64,000 nt of DNA, taken from assembly GCA_026400815.1 (NCBI GenBank), contig JAPLOI010000003.1:28613-92612 (forward strand). The letters run 5' to 3'. Origin of the DNA: Alphaproteobacteria bacterium (GTDB taxonomy: Bacteria; Pseudomonadota; Alphaproteobacteria; Acetobacterales; Acetobacteraceae). Position numbers and translations under genes: made by a program. The notes beneath the pieces were generated by a model. That model was not told where the DNA came from. It did no database searches and saw only the letters and a list, made by a program, of their open reading frames with translations. Shown here one piece after another: positions 1-8,917 of the stretch; the stretch's first letter is position 1, and each line of letters begins with the position of its first letter.

Positions 1-1263
1 CCGGACGATGCCGACATGATCATCCTCAACACCTGCCACATCCGCGACAAGGCCGCCGAAAAGGTGTTCTCCGAACTCGGCCGCCTGCGCCTGGTGAAGC
101 AGGCGCGCGCCGAAGCCGGCCAGCGCACCATCCTCGCCGTCGCTGGCTGCGTCGCCCAGGCCGAGGGCGCGGAAATCCTCGCCCGCGCGCCCTACGTCGA
201 TATCGTCCTCGGCCCGCAAACCTATCACCGCCTGCCGGAAATGGTCGCCCAGGCCAGCCGCGCCGCCGGCGCCGTGATCGAAACCGATTTCCCCGCCGAG
301 CAGAAATTCGATTTCCTGCCCGAAGCCGCCGCCCCCCAGGGCCTCACCGCCTTCCTCACCATCCAGGAAGGCTGCGACAAGTTCTGCAGCTTCTGCGTCG
401 TCCCCTACACCCGCGGCGCCGAAGCCAGCCGCCCCGCCGCCTCGGTGATCGCCGAAGCCCGCCGCCTCGTCGCCTCCGGCGCCCGCGAGCTCACCCTGCT
501 CGGCCAGAACGTCAACGCCTGGCACGGCGAAGGCCCCGATGGCGCGCCCCGCACCCTCGGCTGGCTGATGCGCGAACTCGCCGAAATCCCCGGCCTCTGG
601 CGCCTGCGCTACACCACGTCCCACCCGCGCGACATGGACCAGGAGCTGATCGACGCGCACCGGGACATCCCGGCCGTCATGCCCTACCTGCATTTGCCCG
701 TGCAGTCCGGCTCCGACCGCATCCTCGCCGCCATGAACCGCAAGCACACGGCGGACGAATACCGCGCCATCATCGCCCGCCTGCGCGCCGCCCGCCCCGA
801 CATCGCGCTCTCGTCCGATTTCATCGTCGGCCACCCCGGCGAAACCGACGCGGATTTCCAGGCCACGATGCAGCTCATCCGCGATGTCGGCTTCGCCAGC
901 GCCTTCAGCTTCAAATACTCGCCCCGCCCCGGCACTCCGGCCGCCGGCGCCGCGAACCGGGTGCCGGAAGCGGTGGCCGATGCCCGCCTGCAGGAACTCC
1001 AGGCCCTGCTGCGCGAACAACAGGCCGCCTTCAACGCCGATTGCGTCGGCCGCATCGTGCCCGTTCTCTTCACCGGCCATGGCCGCCATCCCGGCCAGAT
1101 CGTCGGCCGCTCGCCCTGGCTCCAGCCCGTCCATGTCATCGGGCCGGAAACCCTCATCGGCACCGAAGCCAGGGTGAAACTTTCCACCACCCACACCAAC
1201 TCACTGTCCGGAACCCTCGCCGAACCCGCCCTCACCCCTGCCCAGGAGCGAACCCCCGCTTGA
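1..1263 (+). CDS. miaB: tRNA-2-methylthio-N6-dimethylallyladenosine synthase MiaB (5' end outside window)
   Basis: Radical-SAM methylthiotransferase that adds the C2 methylthio group to i6A37 of tRNAs reading UNN codons. The frame is already open at base 1 (PDDAD before the first internal Met at 16), so the N-terminus lies upstream of the window. What is visible starts in the UPF0004 domain ([16 protein letters not shown], with its cluster Cys). It continues through the radical-SAM motif GCDKFCSFC at about 373-399 (CxxxCxxC), the HLPVQSGSD motif, and a C-terminal TRAM-like segment ending near [11 protein letters not shown]. The stop overlaps the likely TTG start of phoH. Assignment is firm; only the true start is unknown. 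Confidence 0.96.
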   Translation, partial: PDDADMIILNTCHIRDKAAEKVFSELGRLRLVKQARAEAGQRTILAVAGCVAQAEGAEILARAPYVDIVLGPQTYHRLPEMVAQASRAAGAVIETDFPAEQKFDFLPEAAAPQGLTAFLTIQEGCDKFCSFCVVPYTRGAEASRPAASVIAEARRLVASGARELTLLGQNVNAWHGEGPDGAPRTLGWLMRELAEIPGLWRLRYTTSHPRDMDQELIDAHRDIPAVMPYLHLPVQSGSDRILAAMNRKHTADEYRAIIARLRAARPDIALSSDFIVGHPGETDADFQATMQLIRDVGFASAFSFKYSPRPGTPAAGAANRVPEAVADARLQELQALLREQQAAFNADCVGRIVPVLFTGHGRHPGQIVGRSPWLQPVHVIGPETLIGTEARVKLSTTHTNSLSGTLAEPALTPAQERTPA

Positions 1264-2357
1264 GCGCCACCAACCTGCCCAGCCTGCCCGGCAGCATCCG
1301 CGCCGCGCAGGGCCCCGCCCAAGCCGCCGTCACCCTCCAGTTCGCCGACAACACGCTGCTGTCGCTCCTGCTCGGTGACCACGACCGGCACCTGGTGCGC
1401 ATGGAACAGGGATTGGGCGTGCGGCTCGCCTGCCGCGGCAACCGCCTTGCCGTCACTGGCGAGGCCGCCCGCGTGGAAGCCGCCCAGGGCGCCATCAACG
1501 GCCTCTACGCCAAGCTCCAGCGCGGCGAGGCCGTCGGCCCCAGCGAGGTCGATGCCGCCATCCGCATGGCCGAAATCGAGGACCCCCGCCTGCCGCTGTC
1601 GGACCTGCCGGCCATCCGCACCAAGCGCGGCGCCATCGGCCCGCGCTCGCCGGGCCAGGCCACCTACATGGACCTGCTGGCCCGCCACGAGATGGTCTTC
1701 GCCCTCGGCCCGGCCGGCACCGGCAAGACCTACCTCGCCGTCGCCCAGGCCGTGGCCATGCTCACCGCCGGCAAGGTCGACCGCATCGTGCTGTCCCGCC
1801 CCGCCGTCGAAGCCGGCGAACGCCTCGGCTTCCTGCCCGGCGACCTCAAGGAAAAGGTCGATCCCTACCTGCGCCCGCTCTACGACGCGCTGCACGACAT
1901 GATGCCTGGCGACCAGGTCACCCGCCGCATGGGCACCGGGGAGATCGAGGTCGCCCCGCTCGCCTTCATGCGCGGGCGCACCCTGGCCCACGCCTTCGTG
2001 ATTCTCGACGAAGCGCAGAACACCACCCCCGTGCAGATGAAGATGTTCCTCACCCGCATGGGCGAAGGCACCCGCATGGTCATCGCCGGCGACCTCTCCC
2101 AGGTCGATCTCCCCGCCGGCACCCGCTCCGGCATGCGCGACGCGCTGGAAACCGTGGAAGGCGTGCCCGGCATCGCCATCGCCCGCTTCGACAAGCGCGA
2201 CGTGGTGCGCCACCCCCTTGTCGCGCGCATTGTCGAAGCCTACGACCAGCGCACCGCCGCCGAGGGCGACACCGCCCGCCGCCGCCGCGCCTCGCCGCAG
2301 CCCGATGCTGTGGCTCCCACAGGCCCGGCCGCTGTCGGCGGCCAAACAGGAAAGTAG
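1260..2357 (+). CDS. phoH: PhoH family ATPase
   Basis: PhoH-like P-loop NTPase. In alphaproteobacteria this gene sits between miaB and ybeY and is thought to act in RNA metabolism. Walker A GPAGTGKT lies near residue 150 and the Walker B-like VILDEAQN near residue 245. The start is a TTG at 1260 that shares bases with the miaB stop (TTGA), with AGGAG about 10 nt upstream; the frame stays open further upstream but that part reads as miaB shadow. The resulting 365 residues fit the family. The C-terminus is a low-complexity Arg/Ala/Pro tail. ybeY follows with no gap. Confidence 0.93.
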   Translation: MSATNLPSLPGSIRAAQGPAQAAVTLQFADNTLLSLLLGDHDRHLVRMEQGLGVRLACRGNRLAVTGEAARVEAAQGAINGLYAKLQRGEAVGPSEVDAAIRMAEIEDPRLPLSDLPAIRTKRGAIGPRSPGQATYMDLLARHEMVFALGPAGTGKTYLAVAQAVAMLTAGKVDRIVLSRPAVEAGERLGFLPGDLKEKVDPYLRPLYDALHDMMPGDQVTRRMGTGEIEVAPLAFMRGRTLAHAFVILDEAQNTTPVQMKMFLTRMGEGTRMVIAGDLSQVDLPAGTRSGMRDALETVEGVPGIAIARFDKRDVVRHPLVARIVEAYDQRTAAEGDTARRRRASPQPDAVAPTGPAAVGGQTGK

Positions 2358-2879
2358 ATGGACCCCTCCAGTAGTCGCAGCCCCGCAACCGCGGGGCTCC
2401 CCCTCGCTCTCCCCCCCAGTCACCCGGCGGAGATCGAGGTCATCATCGCGGACCCAGCCTGGCGACGCTTCGTCGCCCGCCCCGAGGCCGTGGCCCGCCA
2501 GGCCGCCGGCACCACCGGCGGGGCCGCCACCATCGTGCTGGCCAGCGATGCCGAGGTGAAGCGCCTCAACGCCCGCCACCGCGACCGCAACAAGCCCACC
2601 AACGTGCTCACCTTCGAGCCCGCCGCGCCGGGCCTGCCCGGCGAGATCGTGCTCGCCCTCGGCACCGTCCGGCGTGAGGCCCAGGCCGCGCAGCGCCGCC
2701 CCGCCGACCACCTCGCCCATCTCGTGGTGCACGGCATGCTCCACCTGCAGGGCCACGACCACGGCGAAGCCGGCGAGGCCCGCCGCATGGAAATGGCCGA
2801 ATCCCGTGCGCTCGGCCGCCTGCGCCGCCCCACCCCGTGGAAGACCTCCATGGGGAAATCCGGAGGGCGCGGCCTGTGA
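2358..2879 (+). CDS. ybeY: Endoribonuclease YbeY (rRNA maturation factor)
   Basis: Single-strand-specific, zinc-dependent endoribonuclease that takes part in 16S rRNA 3'-end maturation and 70S quality control. The signature HGMLHLQGHDH (three zinc-binding His) is at about residues 125-135. Just before it come the conserved LNARHRDRNKPTNVLTF strand and the LAHLVVHG helix. At 173 residues it is of usual size; the first ~25 residues are Pro/Ser-rich and poorly conserved. ATG directly abuts the phoH stop, and the 3' end overlaps the probable GTG start of corC, so translation is likely coupled. Confidence 0.94.
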   Translation: MDPSSSRSPATAGLPLALPPSHPAEIEVIIADPAWRRFVARPEAVARQAAGTTGGAATIVLASDAEVKRLNARHRDRNKPTNVLTFEPAAPGLPGEIVLALGTVRREAQAAQRRPADHLAHLVVHGMLHLQGHDHGEAGEARRMEMAESRALGRLRRPTPWKTSMGKSGGRGL

Positions 2880-3748
2880 GCGCCTCCCGCCACTCCATGC
2901 TGGACCGCATCCGCGCCCGCCTGCGCGGCCGTGCCGAGCCCAGCGTGCGCGAATCCATCGCCGAACTCGTCCAGGAAGCCGTCGGCAACCAGGCCGGCCA
3001 CAACGGCGCGCCGGAAATCGACCCGCACGAACAGGCCCTCATCGCCAACGTGCTGCGCCTGCGCGGCAAGCAGGCCGACGACGTCATGGTCCCGCGGGCG
3101 GACATCATCGCCATGCGCGTCGATGTCTCGCTCGATGAAGCCCTGGCCCTGATCCGCTCCGACGGCCATTCCCGCCTGCCGGTCTACCGCGAATCCCTCG
3201 ATGACATCGTCGGCATGGTCCACATCAAGGACGTCTTCGCCTATGTCGGCCGCTCCGAGGCGTTCAACCTGGAAAAGATCGTCCGCCGCCCCCTGCTCGT
3301 CGCCCCGCAGATCCCGGTGCTGGACCTCCTGCTCCAGATGCGCCAGGCCCGCATGCACCTCGCTTTGGTGGTGGACGAGTACGGCGGCATCGACGGCCTC
3401 GTCACCATCGAGGACCTCGTGGAGGAAATCGTCGGCGACATCAGCGACGAGCACGACGAGCCCGAAAGCCAGATGTGGACCGAACGGCCGGATGGCACGA
3501 TCGACATCGACGCCCGCCTGCCCGTCGCCGAATTCGAGCAACGCCTCGGCCCCGTCCTCACCGACGACGAGCGCAACGCCGATATCGACACGATCGGCGG
3601 CCTGGTCATGACGCTGGCCGGCCGCGTCCCCACCCGCAGCGAGGTCATCGGCCACCCCAGCGGCATCGAGTTCCGCATCCTGGAAGCCGATGTCCGCCGC
3701 ATCCGCCGCCTGCGCATGCGCCGCCCCACCCCCAGCACCGACGACTGA
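2876..3748 (+). CDS. corC: Hemolysin/CorC-type CBS-domain protein
   Basis: Soluble HlyC/CorC family protein with a CBS pair and a C-terminal CorC_HlyC transporter-associated domain. The family is linked to divalent-cation (Mg/Co) efflux. Visible landmarks are VMVPRADIIAM at the start of the CBS pair, YGGIDGLVTIEDLVEEIVGDI at its end, and the ARLPVAEFEQRLG...IDTIGGLVMTLAGRVP domain behind it. I prefer GTG 2876, which overlaps the ybeY TGA (GTGA) with GGAGGG upstream; an ATG at 2837 is also in frame. In many relatives lnt follows; here the operon ends and a convergent autotransporter locus takes its place. Confidence 0.92.
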   Translation: MSASRHSMLDRIRARLRGRAEPSVRESIAELVQEAVGNQAGHNGAPEIDPHEQALIANVLRLRGKQADDVMVPRADIIAMRVDVSLDEALALIRSDGHSRLPVYRESLDDIVGMVHIKDVFAYVGRSEAFNLEKIVRRPLLVAPQIPVLDLLLQMRQARMHLALVVDEYGGIDGLVTIEDLVEEIVGDISDEHDEPESQMWTERPDGTIDIDARLPVAEFEQRLGPVLTDDERNADIDTIGGLVMTLAGRVPTRSEVIGHPSGIEFRILEADVRRIRRLRMRRPTPSTDD

Positions 3749-3782
3749 CGGCCAGCGTGCAGCCACTGCACGCGACGGACAC

Positions 3783-3812
3783 AAAAAAGCCCTCTCCCCT
3801 TGGGGGAGAGGG
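3783..3812 (-). terminator. Rho-independent terminator for the autotransporter locus
   Basis: A 10-bp perfect stem (CCCTCTCCCC at 3790-3799 with GGGGAGAGGG at 3803-3812) is preceded on the plus strand by six A. On the minus strand the hairpin is therefore followed by a T run, downstream of the stop at 3872. On the plus strand no T run follows, so it would serve corC poorly. Confidence 0.7.
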
Positions 3813-3871
3813 TTGGGTGAGGGGTTAGGCAAAGCCCGCCCGGGGGAACGACCCCCCGGGGGGCGCCGCCA

Positions 3872-4855
3872 CTACCAGCTGTAGCGCAGGCCGGCCGTCA
3901 CCGCCTGCCCCAGCGTCCGGGTAGAGGCCGTGTTGGAATACGCCACGAACAGCTTCAGCGGCGTCTGCGTCTCCAGCACCGCCTGCGCCGAGGTCACCAA
4001 CGCATCGCGCCCGCCACCGGCGTTCATCAGCGCGAACCCCGCCCCCGGCAGGCCCGAGATCCGGCCCGAAACCCGCGTGCGCTCGTCGCCGAACTCATGC
4101 GCCCAGGCCGCGCTCACGGAACCGACAAGCCGCATGCCCTCGCCGAACGCGAAGCCGCGATCCACCCGCACCCCCAGCTGGGATTGCAGGCTGGTCAGCT
4201 CGCCACGGTCGATGTTGGCCCCAACCGCCCCCGCGCCATACTCATTCAGCCCGCCCTGGTGCAGCCGCAGCGCGGAGAACGCCACGCTCGGCTCCACCTG
4301 CCATCCCGCGACATCCACGCGCACGCCGCCCTTCACCTGCCCGCCAGCCCCCAGGCTGCCGGTATCGCCGCGCGAGGTCGCGCCATACAGCGAAAGCCGG
4401 CGCGACGCCTGCCCCTGCGCCGCCAGCAGGCTCGCCTGCGCATCGATGAAGCCCAGGCCCCAGGCGCCCATGCCCAGCGAGTAGCTGCCATAGGCCGTCA
4501 GGTGGCCCACCTCGCCCTTGTGCTGCCCGCCATTGCCGGCCCGCACCACCTGGTGCGCCACGCCCACCGCCACGCCCAGGCGGATCCCCGGCAGCGCCAG
4601 CGCATCCACGCCCACCGTCGCCCCGCCGCCCTGCACCGTGTTGCCCGGCGTATTGCCCGGCCCGTTCGTCGTGCGCTGCGTGGTGCCGCTGCCCTGCATC
4701 CAGAACGTCGTGCCCAGCTCTGTCGTCACCGCCTGCCCGCCGGCCTGCGCAACCCCGCCGCGCCGCGCCGAAAGCTCGCCACCCACGCTGCCGGTCGCCG
4801 CATGGAAGGCGGTTCGCTGCGCCGAGAGCGTATCGGCATAGATCATCGGCGCCAT
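3872..4855 (-). CDS. Autotransporter beta-barrel domain (3' half of a gene split by in-frame TAG)
   Basis: About 327 residues of a type Va outer-membrane beta-barrel. Alternating strands such as VGVDALALPGIRLGVAVGVA and LGVRVDRGFAFGEGMRLVG end in the aromatic-terminated ...VTAGLRYSW, the usual BAM-recognised last strand. The block starts only 6 nt after the TAG that ends the upstream open frame and is in the same frame (TAG, CGG, CAG, ATG). The two parts were therefore one gene of about 831 residues. Alone this part has no signal peptide and could not reach the outer membrane by the normal route. Either it is a pseudogene half, or the TAG is suppressed or a base-call error. Confidence 0.85.
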   Translation of the reverse strand: MAPMIYADTLSAQRTAFHAATGSVGGELSARRGGVAQAGGQAVTTELGTTFWMQGSGTTQRTTNGPGNTPGNTVQGGGATVGVDALALPGIRLGVAVGVAHQVVRAGNGGQHKGEVGHLTAYGSYSLGMGAWGLGFIDAQASLLAAQGQASRRLSLYGATSRGDTGSLGAGGQVKGGVRVDVAGWQVEPSVAFSALRLHQGGLNEYGAGAVGANIDRGELTSLQSQLGVRVDRGFAFGEGMRLVGSVSAAWAHEFGDERTRVSGRISGLPGAGFALMNAGGGRDALVTSAQAVLETQTPLKLFVAYSNTASTRTLGQAVTAGLRYSW

Positions 4856-4861
4856 CTGCCG

Positions 4862-6370
4862 CTAGTTCTCCAGCATCTGCGCCGCGGTCAGGCCATAGAT
4901 CGGCCCGAACACCGCCGACTGCGCCGCACTCGCCGCGGCACCCGCGGCCGGCCGCACCGCATCCAGCGCCGCGCCCATCGGCGAAGACCAGTCGGCCAAC
5001 GCACCAAACTGCGCCGGCGTCACCACCAGGTCCACCGTGCCGCCGCCATAGACCACGTCGAACCGCGTGTTCGCCGCCAGCCCCACCGGCTGCGCCAGGC
5101 CGGAGAACGCGCCCAGCACACCCCCCTGCGCCTGCACCACCCGGAACGCCTGGCCCACCACGGGCGTGAACGTATTGGTCGCCGCCCCGCTGATCCCCCG
5201 CAGCGTCGGCGCCACCGTGCCGCCCGCCGTCAGCGTATTCCCCGCCCCGGTCACGATGATGCGGCTGAAATTCCCCGCCCCGCTGCCCGTCCCGGTGCCA
5301 TCGATGTCGAACTGCGTGGTCGAACCCGCCGCCAGCACCACCGGCCCGGCCGAAACCAGCGTGCCCGGCGAGTTGCCCGGCGCCAGCACGCCGCCCGCGC
5401 CCACGCCGATCCCGCCCACGCTGCCCGTGCCGCGCAGCATGCCGCCATCGGTCACCAAGACCGTTCCCGCCAAAGACCCGTTCACCGCCACCGTCGTGCC
5501 GGTCCCGATCGTTGTTGTACCCGTATAGGTGTTCGCCCCGCTCAGCGTGATGCTGCCGCCCGCGCCGGAATTGACGATCGTGAGCCCCCCCGGCGTTCCC
5601 GCCACCGCATCCGACAACACGCCGGTTAGCATCGTATGCAGCCCAGCCTGGTCCAGCGTCCCGTTCGCCCCGGTGATGGTGAAGTTGAGCGCAGTGACCC
5701 CCCCGTTGGCCGCGAGCGTCCCGCCATCGAACACCGGCAGCACGGTCCCTCCCACCACGTCGCTGATTTTGGTGTTGACCTGCACGATGTTGCGTGGCGG
5801 TGTCACGATCGAGATGGAGTTGCTCAGCACGATGCTGTCCACCGGCGCCCAGTCCCCGGTCGGCGTTCCCGTGGGGTCGTAAGAGAGCGGGTCACCCAGC
5901 GGGATGTAAGTGAACGTGTACTTGCCATCCACCAGGTTCGCGAACGTCGCGCCCTGCCAAGCGCTGTAACAGCATGCCCAGCTATTTTTGGTACCGCCCG
6001 GGAATAGCCCCGTCCCGGGGACGGGGCCGTCGTCGAAGGAGCCATCCGTTTCGAACCAGTTCACACCAGACACGAGCCCGGTCGGCCGGGTGCCCTGCAA
6101 CAAGGTGAACTTGGAGATGGTCGTGCCCCCAGCCCCCGTCAGACTCACGGAACCTTCGTTGAAATCCGATTCGTGGTAGGTGCCGTACCAAAACGTAGCG
6201 GTGGTACCTGACGACGTGTAACCGAACGTAAGAGTATGCGCAGCCGCCCTGTCTGAGGCCACCAGGACCATTGCCGGCGCCACGAACGCCGTGCTGAGCA
6301 GCAGCGCCGCCGCGATCCGCGTGCGGTGGTTGGTAGGAATGCGGAATGTAGTGCTTGGGGAAATTTGCAC
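4862..6370 (-). CDS. Autotransporter passenger domain, truncated by in-frame TAG
   Basis: Secreted passenger of a type V autotransporter. I place the start at GTG 6370 because AGAGGA lies 5 nt upstream; the frame stays open to a TTG at 6403. A signal peptide is clear: basic n-region with HRTR, h-region IAAALLLSTAFVAPAMVLVA, cleavage near AAA-HT. An N-terminal module of about 150 residues (FGYTSSGTTATFWYGTYHES, with a paired Cys in SWACCYSAW) is unfamiliar. It is followed by autotransporter-associated repeat strands (LSGANTYTGTTTIGTGT, GGVLAPGNSPGTL). The frame ends at ...AAQMLEN-TAG just where the linker helix to the barrel should be. Low-G+C leader upstream. Confidence 0.82.
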   Translation of the reverse strand: MQISPSTTFRIPTNHRTRIAAALLLSTAFVAPAMVLVASDRAAAHTLTFGYTSSGTTATFWYGTYHESDFNEGSVSLTGAGGTTISKFTLLQGTRPTGLVSGVNWFETDGSFDDGPVPGTGLFPGGTKNSWACCYSAWQGATFANLVDGKYTFTYIPLGDPLSYDPTGTPTGDWAPVDSIVLSNSISIVTPPRNIVQVNTKISDVVGGTVLPVFDGGTLAANGGVTALNFTITGANGTLDQAGLHTMLTGVLSDAVAGTPGGLTIVNSGAGGSITLSGANTYTGTTTIGTGTTVAVNGSLAGTVLVTDGGMLRGTGSVGGIGVGAGGVLAPGNSPGTLVSAGPVVLAAGSTTQFDIDGTGTGSGAGNFSRIIVTGAGNTLTAGGTVAPTLRGISGAATNTFTPVVGQAFRVVQAQGGVLGAFSGLAQPVGLAANTRFDVVYGGGTVDLVVTPAQFGALADWSSPMGAALDAVRPAAGAAASAAQSAVFGPIYGLTAAQMLEN

Positions 6371-6403
6371 GCCGGTCCTCTGAGTAGTTTTGTGTAAGCT
6401 CAA

Positions 6404-6510
6404 GAAACAAGGAAAAATTTAGTCAGTCTATATTTATATTACGATTGTAGTGTTAAAAATGCCCCGCAATTTCAGAAATTAACTAATTGATAACCCTCCC
6501 GCTGGTCCAT
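6404..6510 (-). promoter_or_regulatory. A/T-rich promoter/leader region of the autotransporter
   Basis: About 100 bases of markedly lower G+C than everything around it, rich in TATA-like words (tatatttatatt, aattaactaattgata). It lies immediately upstream of the minus-strand autotransporter and between it and the plus-strand GNAT gene. It very likely holds the promoter. No single -35/-10 pair can be assigned with confidence. Confidence 0.45.
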
Positions 6511-6559
6511 CCAAGCCGCCCCCGATTGGCCCATTGCGCCCCGCCACCGTTGCGGCACG

Positions 6560-7282
6560 ATGCCCCCCATGAGCACCCAGCCCCACCCCATCTCCCCGCC
6601 GGTTGGCCCCGAGGTCGACACCACCCCCCGCCCGCTCCCGGTGCGAACCCGCATCACCGGCCGCTATGTGGAGCTGGAACCCCTCCACCCCCGCCACGCC
6701 CCGGAACTCTGGCAGGCCGTCAAGGCCGGCACCGATGCCGGTGACAATTCCTGGGCCTACATGGGCTACGGCCCCTTCGCCTCGCAGGACGCTCTGGCCA
6801 AGTTCATCGCCGATTTCTCCACCACCCACGACCCCATCGCCTGGGCCGTCCGCCCCGTCAGCACGGGCCTCGCCACCGGTTGGCTCACGCTCATGGAAAT
6901 CCAGCCGAAGAACGCCGCCATCGAGCTCGGCAACATCTGGTTCGGCCCCGCCATGCAGCGCACCCGCGCGGCCACCGAAGCCATGTACCTCCTGCTGAAA
7001 TATTCGGCGGACGACCTCGGCTACCGCCGCCTCGTCTGGAAGTGCAACAGCCTCAACGCCCCCTCCAAGCGCGCGGCCGACCGCCTCGGCTTCACCTACG
7101 AAGGCTGCCACCGCATGCACCTCACCGTGAAAGGCCGCCGCCGCGACACGGATTGGTACAGCATCACCGCCGACGAATGGCCGCGCTGCCGCGGCGCGCT
7201 CACCGCCTGGCTCGACCCCACCAACTTCGCGCCCGACGGCACTGCACGGCGCGGTCTCGCTGAGATCCGAGCGTCCCTCTAA
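6560..7282 (+). CDS. GNAT family N-acetyltransferase (RimJ/RimL-like)
   Basis: Acetyl-CoA-dependent N-acetyltransferase of the RimJ/RimL type. It opens with the typical ITGRYVELEPLHPRHAPELW and carries the family strand order with AAIELGNIWFGPAMQRTRAATEAM (acetyl-CoA pyrophosphate-binding region) and NAPSKRAADRLGFTYEG near the end. Length is 240 residues from ATG 6560; ATG 6569 is an equally good start, and neither has a clear Shine-Dalgarno. The substrate (protein N-terminus or small molecule) cannot be read from sequence. It stands alone, downstream of the A/T-rich autotransporter leader, and is followed by an A/T-rich hairpin that could terminate it. Confidence 0.85.
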   Translation: MPPMSTQPHPISPPVGPEVDTTPRPLPVRTRITGRYVELEPLHPRHAPELWQAVKAGTDAGDNSWAYMGYGPFASQDALAKFIADFSTTHDPIAWAVRPVSTGLATGWLTLMEIQPKNAAIELGNIWFGPAMQRTRAATEAMYLLLKYSADDLGYRRLVWKCNSLNAPSKRAADRLGFTYEGCHRMHLTVKGRRRDTDWYSITADEWPRCRGALTAWLDPTNFAPDGTARRGLAEIRASL

Positions 7283-7290
7283 TAAAACAT

Positions 7291-7530
7291 GTTCTTTTTT
7301 GAAAAAAAGAACCAAAAAACTTTTATGACTTTGCGCCCGATCAAGACATCAACCACTCACCGTGGCCCCATGCCGTCATTGCGAGCGCAGCGAAGCAATC
7401 CAGGAGCGTGCCCCATCATGGCCGGTGCCCACCCATCACTGGCCGACTACCACCACGCCAGGCCGGAACCACCCCCGGCCCAAAGTCACAAAAGTCTTTT
7501 TGCTTCTTTTTCTTCAGAAAAAGAAGAATC
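7291..7530 (+). repeat. A/T-rich double-hairpin intergenic element, copy 1 (expanded core)
   Basis: Left end is a perfect hairpin (GTTCTTTTTTG...AAAAAGAAC, 7291-7312) followed by caaaaaactttt. Right end is aaaagtctttttgcttctttttcttcagaaaaagaag (in parts, 7490-7527). The same two ends flank short cores at 18295-18418 and 57844-57981. Here the core is about 170 bp and contains tttgcgccc, a remnant of the element's CCGTTTGCGC word. The right hairpin ends only 10 nt before the GTG of the MFS gene. The hairpin ends with T runs could terminate transcription in either direction. Confidence 0.7.
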
Positions 7531-7536
7531 CTTCCT

Positions 7537-8712
7537 GTGACTAGCCCCACCCACCCCCGCTGGCGCGTCGTCGGCGCCCTCGGCATCGCCCAGATCCTGG
7601 CCTGGGGCACGAGCTACTATCTCATCGCCGTGCTGGCGAAGCCGATCGACGACGACACCGGCTGGGGCCTCACCTGGATCGTCGGCGGCCTTTCGCTCGG
7701 CTTCCTCGTCTCCGGCCTCGCCTCCCCGCGCGTGGGCCGGCTGATCGACCGCTTCGGCGGCCGTCCCATCCTGGCCGCCAGCGCTGTCCTGCTCGCCCTC
7801 GGCCTGGCGATCCTCGCCGCCGCCCCCAACATCCCCGTCTATATCCTCGGCTGGACCGTCCTGGGTTTCGCCATGGCCGCCGGGCTGTACGATCCCGCCT
7901 TCTCCGCCCTCGGCCGCATCTATGGCGAGAACGCGCGCTCCGCCATCACCCTGCTCACCCTCTATGGCGGCTTCGCCAGCACCGTCTGCTGGCCGCTCTC
8001 GGCCTTCATGGTGGAGCGCATCGGCTGGCGCGGCGCCTGCTGGGCCTATGCCGCCATCGCGCTGCTCGTCATGCTGCCGCTCTACGTCTTCTTTTTGCCG
8101 AAGGAGACGGAAACGCCGCCGGCCAAGGCAGCCGCCCACGGCACCGCGCAGATCACCCCGCGCATGCGCCGCGCCTTCTGGCTGGTCGCCGCCAACTTCA
8201 CCGGCGCCTCGGTGCTGATGACGGTGGTCTCCGTCCACATGCTCACCCTGCTCCAGGCCCGCGGCGTGGAACTCGCCATGGCCGTCGCCCTTGGCGCGCT
8301 CATCGGCCCGGCCCAGGTCGGCGCCCGCATCATCGAAGCCGCGGTCGGCCGCAACTTCCACCCGGTCTGGACCATGATCGCCTCCAACGTCCTGGCCGCC
8401 GCAGGCCTGGGCCTCATGTTCGGCGATCCCGCCCTGGCCGCCCTCGGCCTCATCCTCTACGGCAGCGGCTCCGGCATCCGCTCCATCGCCCGCGGCACCC
8501 TCCCGCTCGCCATCTTCGGGCGGGATGGCTACCCCACCATGATGGGCCGCCTCGCCATGCCCAGCCTGCTCGCCCAAGCCGCCTCCCCCTCCCTCGGCGC
8601 CCTGCTGATCCAGCATGGCGGGGCAGATGCCACGCTCTGGGTGCTCGCCGTCGGCGCCAGCCTCACCATCCTCGCTTCGCTGCCGCTTCTGGCCTTCCGC
8701 ACCCCCGCCTGA
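7537..8712 (+). CDS. MFS transporter
   Basis: Major facilitator superfamily carrier of 391 residues with about 12 hydrophobic helices. The loop between helices 2 and 3 reads SPRVGRLIDRFGGRPI, matching the MFS A-like motif (G-x-x-x-D-R-x-G-x-R/K). A second half begins around ITPRMRRAFWLVAANFTG. The start is taken as GTG 7537, because the open frame upstream runs through the A/T-rich repeat element and encodes FCFFFFRKRR from repeat DNA. Substrate unknown. The 3' end is followed by a strong G/C hairpin at 8715-8740. Confidence 0.86.
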   Translation: MTSPTHPRWRVVGALGIAQILAWGTSYYLIAVLAKPIDDDTGWGLTWIVGGLSLGFLVSGLASPRVGRLIDRFGGRPILAASAVLLALGLAILAAAPNIPVYILGWTVLGFAMAAGLYDPAFSALGRIYGENARSAITLLTLYGGFASTVCWPLSAFMVERIGWRGACWAYAAIALLVMLPLYVFFLPKETETPPAKAAAHGTAQITPRMRRAFWLVAANFTGASVLMTVVSVHMLTLLQARGVELAMAVALGALIGPAQVGARIIEAAVGRNFHPVWTMIASNVLAAAGLGLMFGDPALAALGLILYGSGSGIRSIARGTLPLAIFGRDGYPTMMGRLAMPSLLAQAASPSLGALLIQHGGADATLWVLAVGASLTILASLPLLAFRTPA

Positions 8713-8714
8713 TG

Positions 8715-8838
8715 CCAACCCCGGCGATGGCCGGGGTTGGTATCGCGCGCCGGGCTGGCCGGTGGCGGCGCGCGAGAAAAAGACTCATGCCAACCCGCAT
8801 GGGCCCATTCTTCATGGGTCGATGCGGGTTAGCATGAG
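8715..8838 (+). repeat. Three consecutive stem-loops upstream of the RepA-like gene
   Basis: Stem-loop 1: CCAACCCCGGC/GCCGGGGTTGG, 8715-8740, 11-bp stem with a GATG loop. Stem-loop 2: GCGCGCC/GGCGCGC, 8745-8773. Stem-loop 3: long imperfect stem ctcatgccaacccgcat with atgcgggttagcatgag, 8784-8838, with an inner gacccat-like stem. Loops 1 and 3 share the opening ATGCCAACCC. No T run follows stem-loop 1, so it is a poor intrinsic terminator. They may form an RNA leader for the RepA-like gene or a small RNA; this is inference. Confidence 0.6.
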
Positions 8839-8917
8839 CCGTTTTCCCATCAACCTGCTTGATCGCCGGCCGGTTTGCGCCTATCGCCTCGCATGACCAA
8901 CCACGCAGGACTCCGGG

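Noticed and set aside
684..2762. A 692-codon open frame on the minus strand across miaB, phoH and ybeY
   Set aside because: Its translation is His/Gly/Ala-rich with no domain sense, and the plus strand carries three well-conserved genes. It is a by-product of the high third-position G+C.
4862..4864. Pyrrolysine or programmed readthrough at the autotransporter TAG
   Set aside because: No pyl genes or stimulatory structure are visible here, and a mutation or base-call error is simpler. It was kept only as an alternative in the finding.
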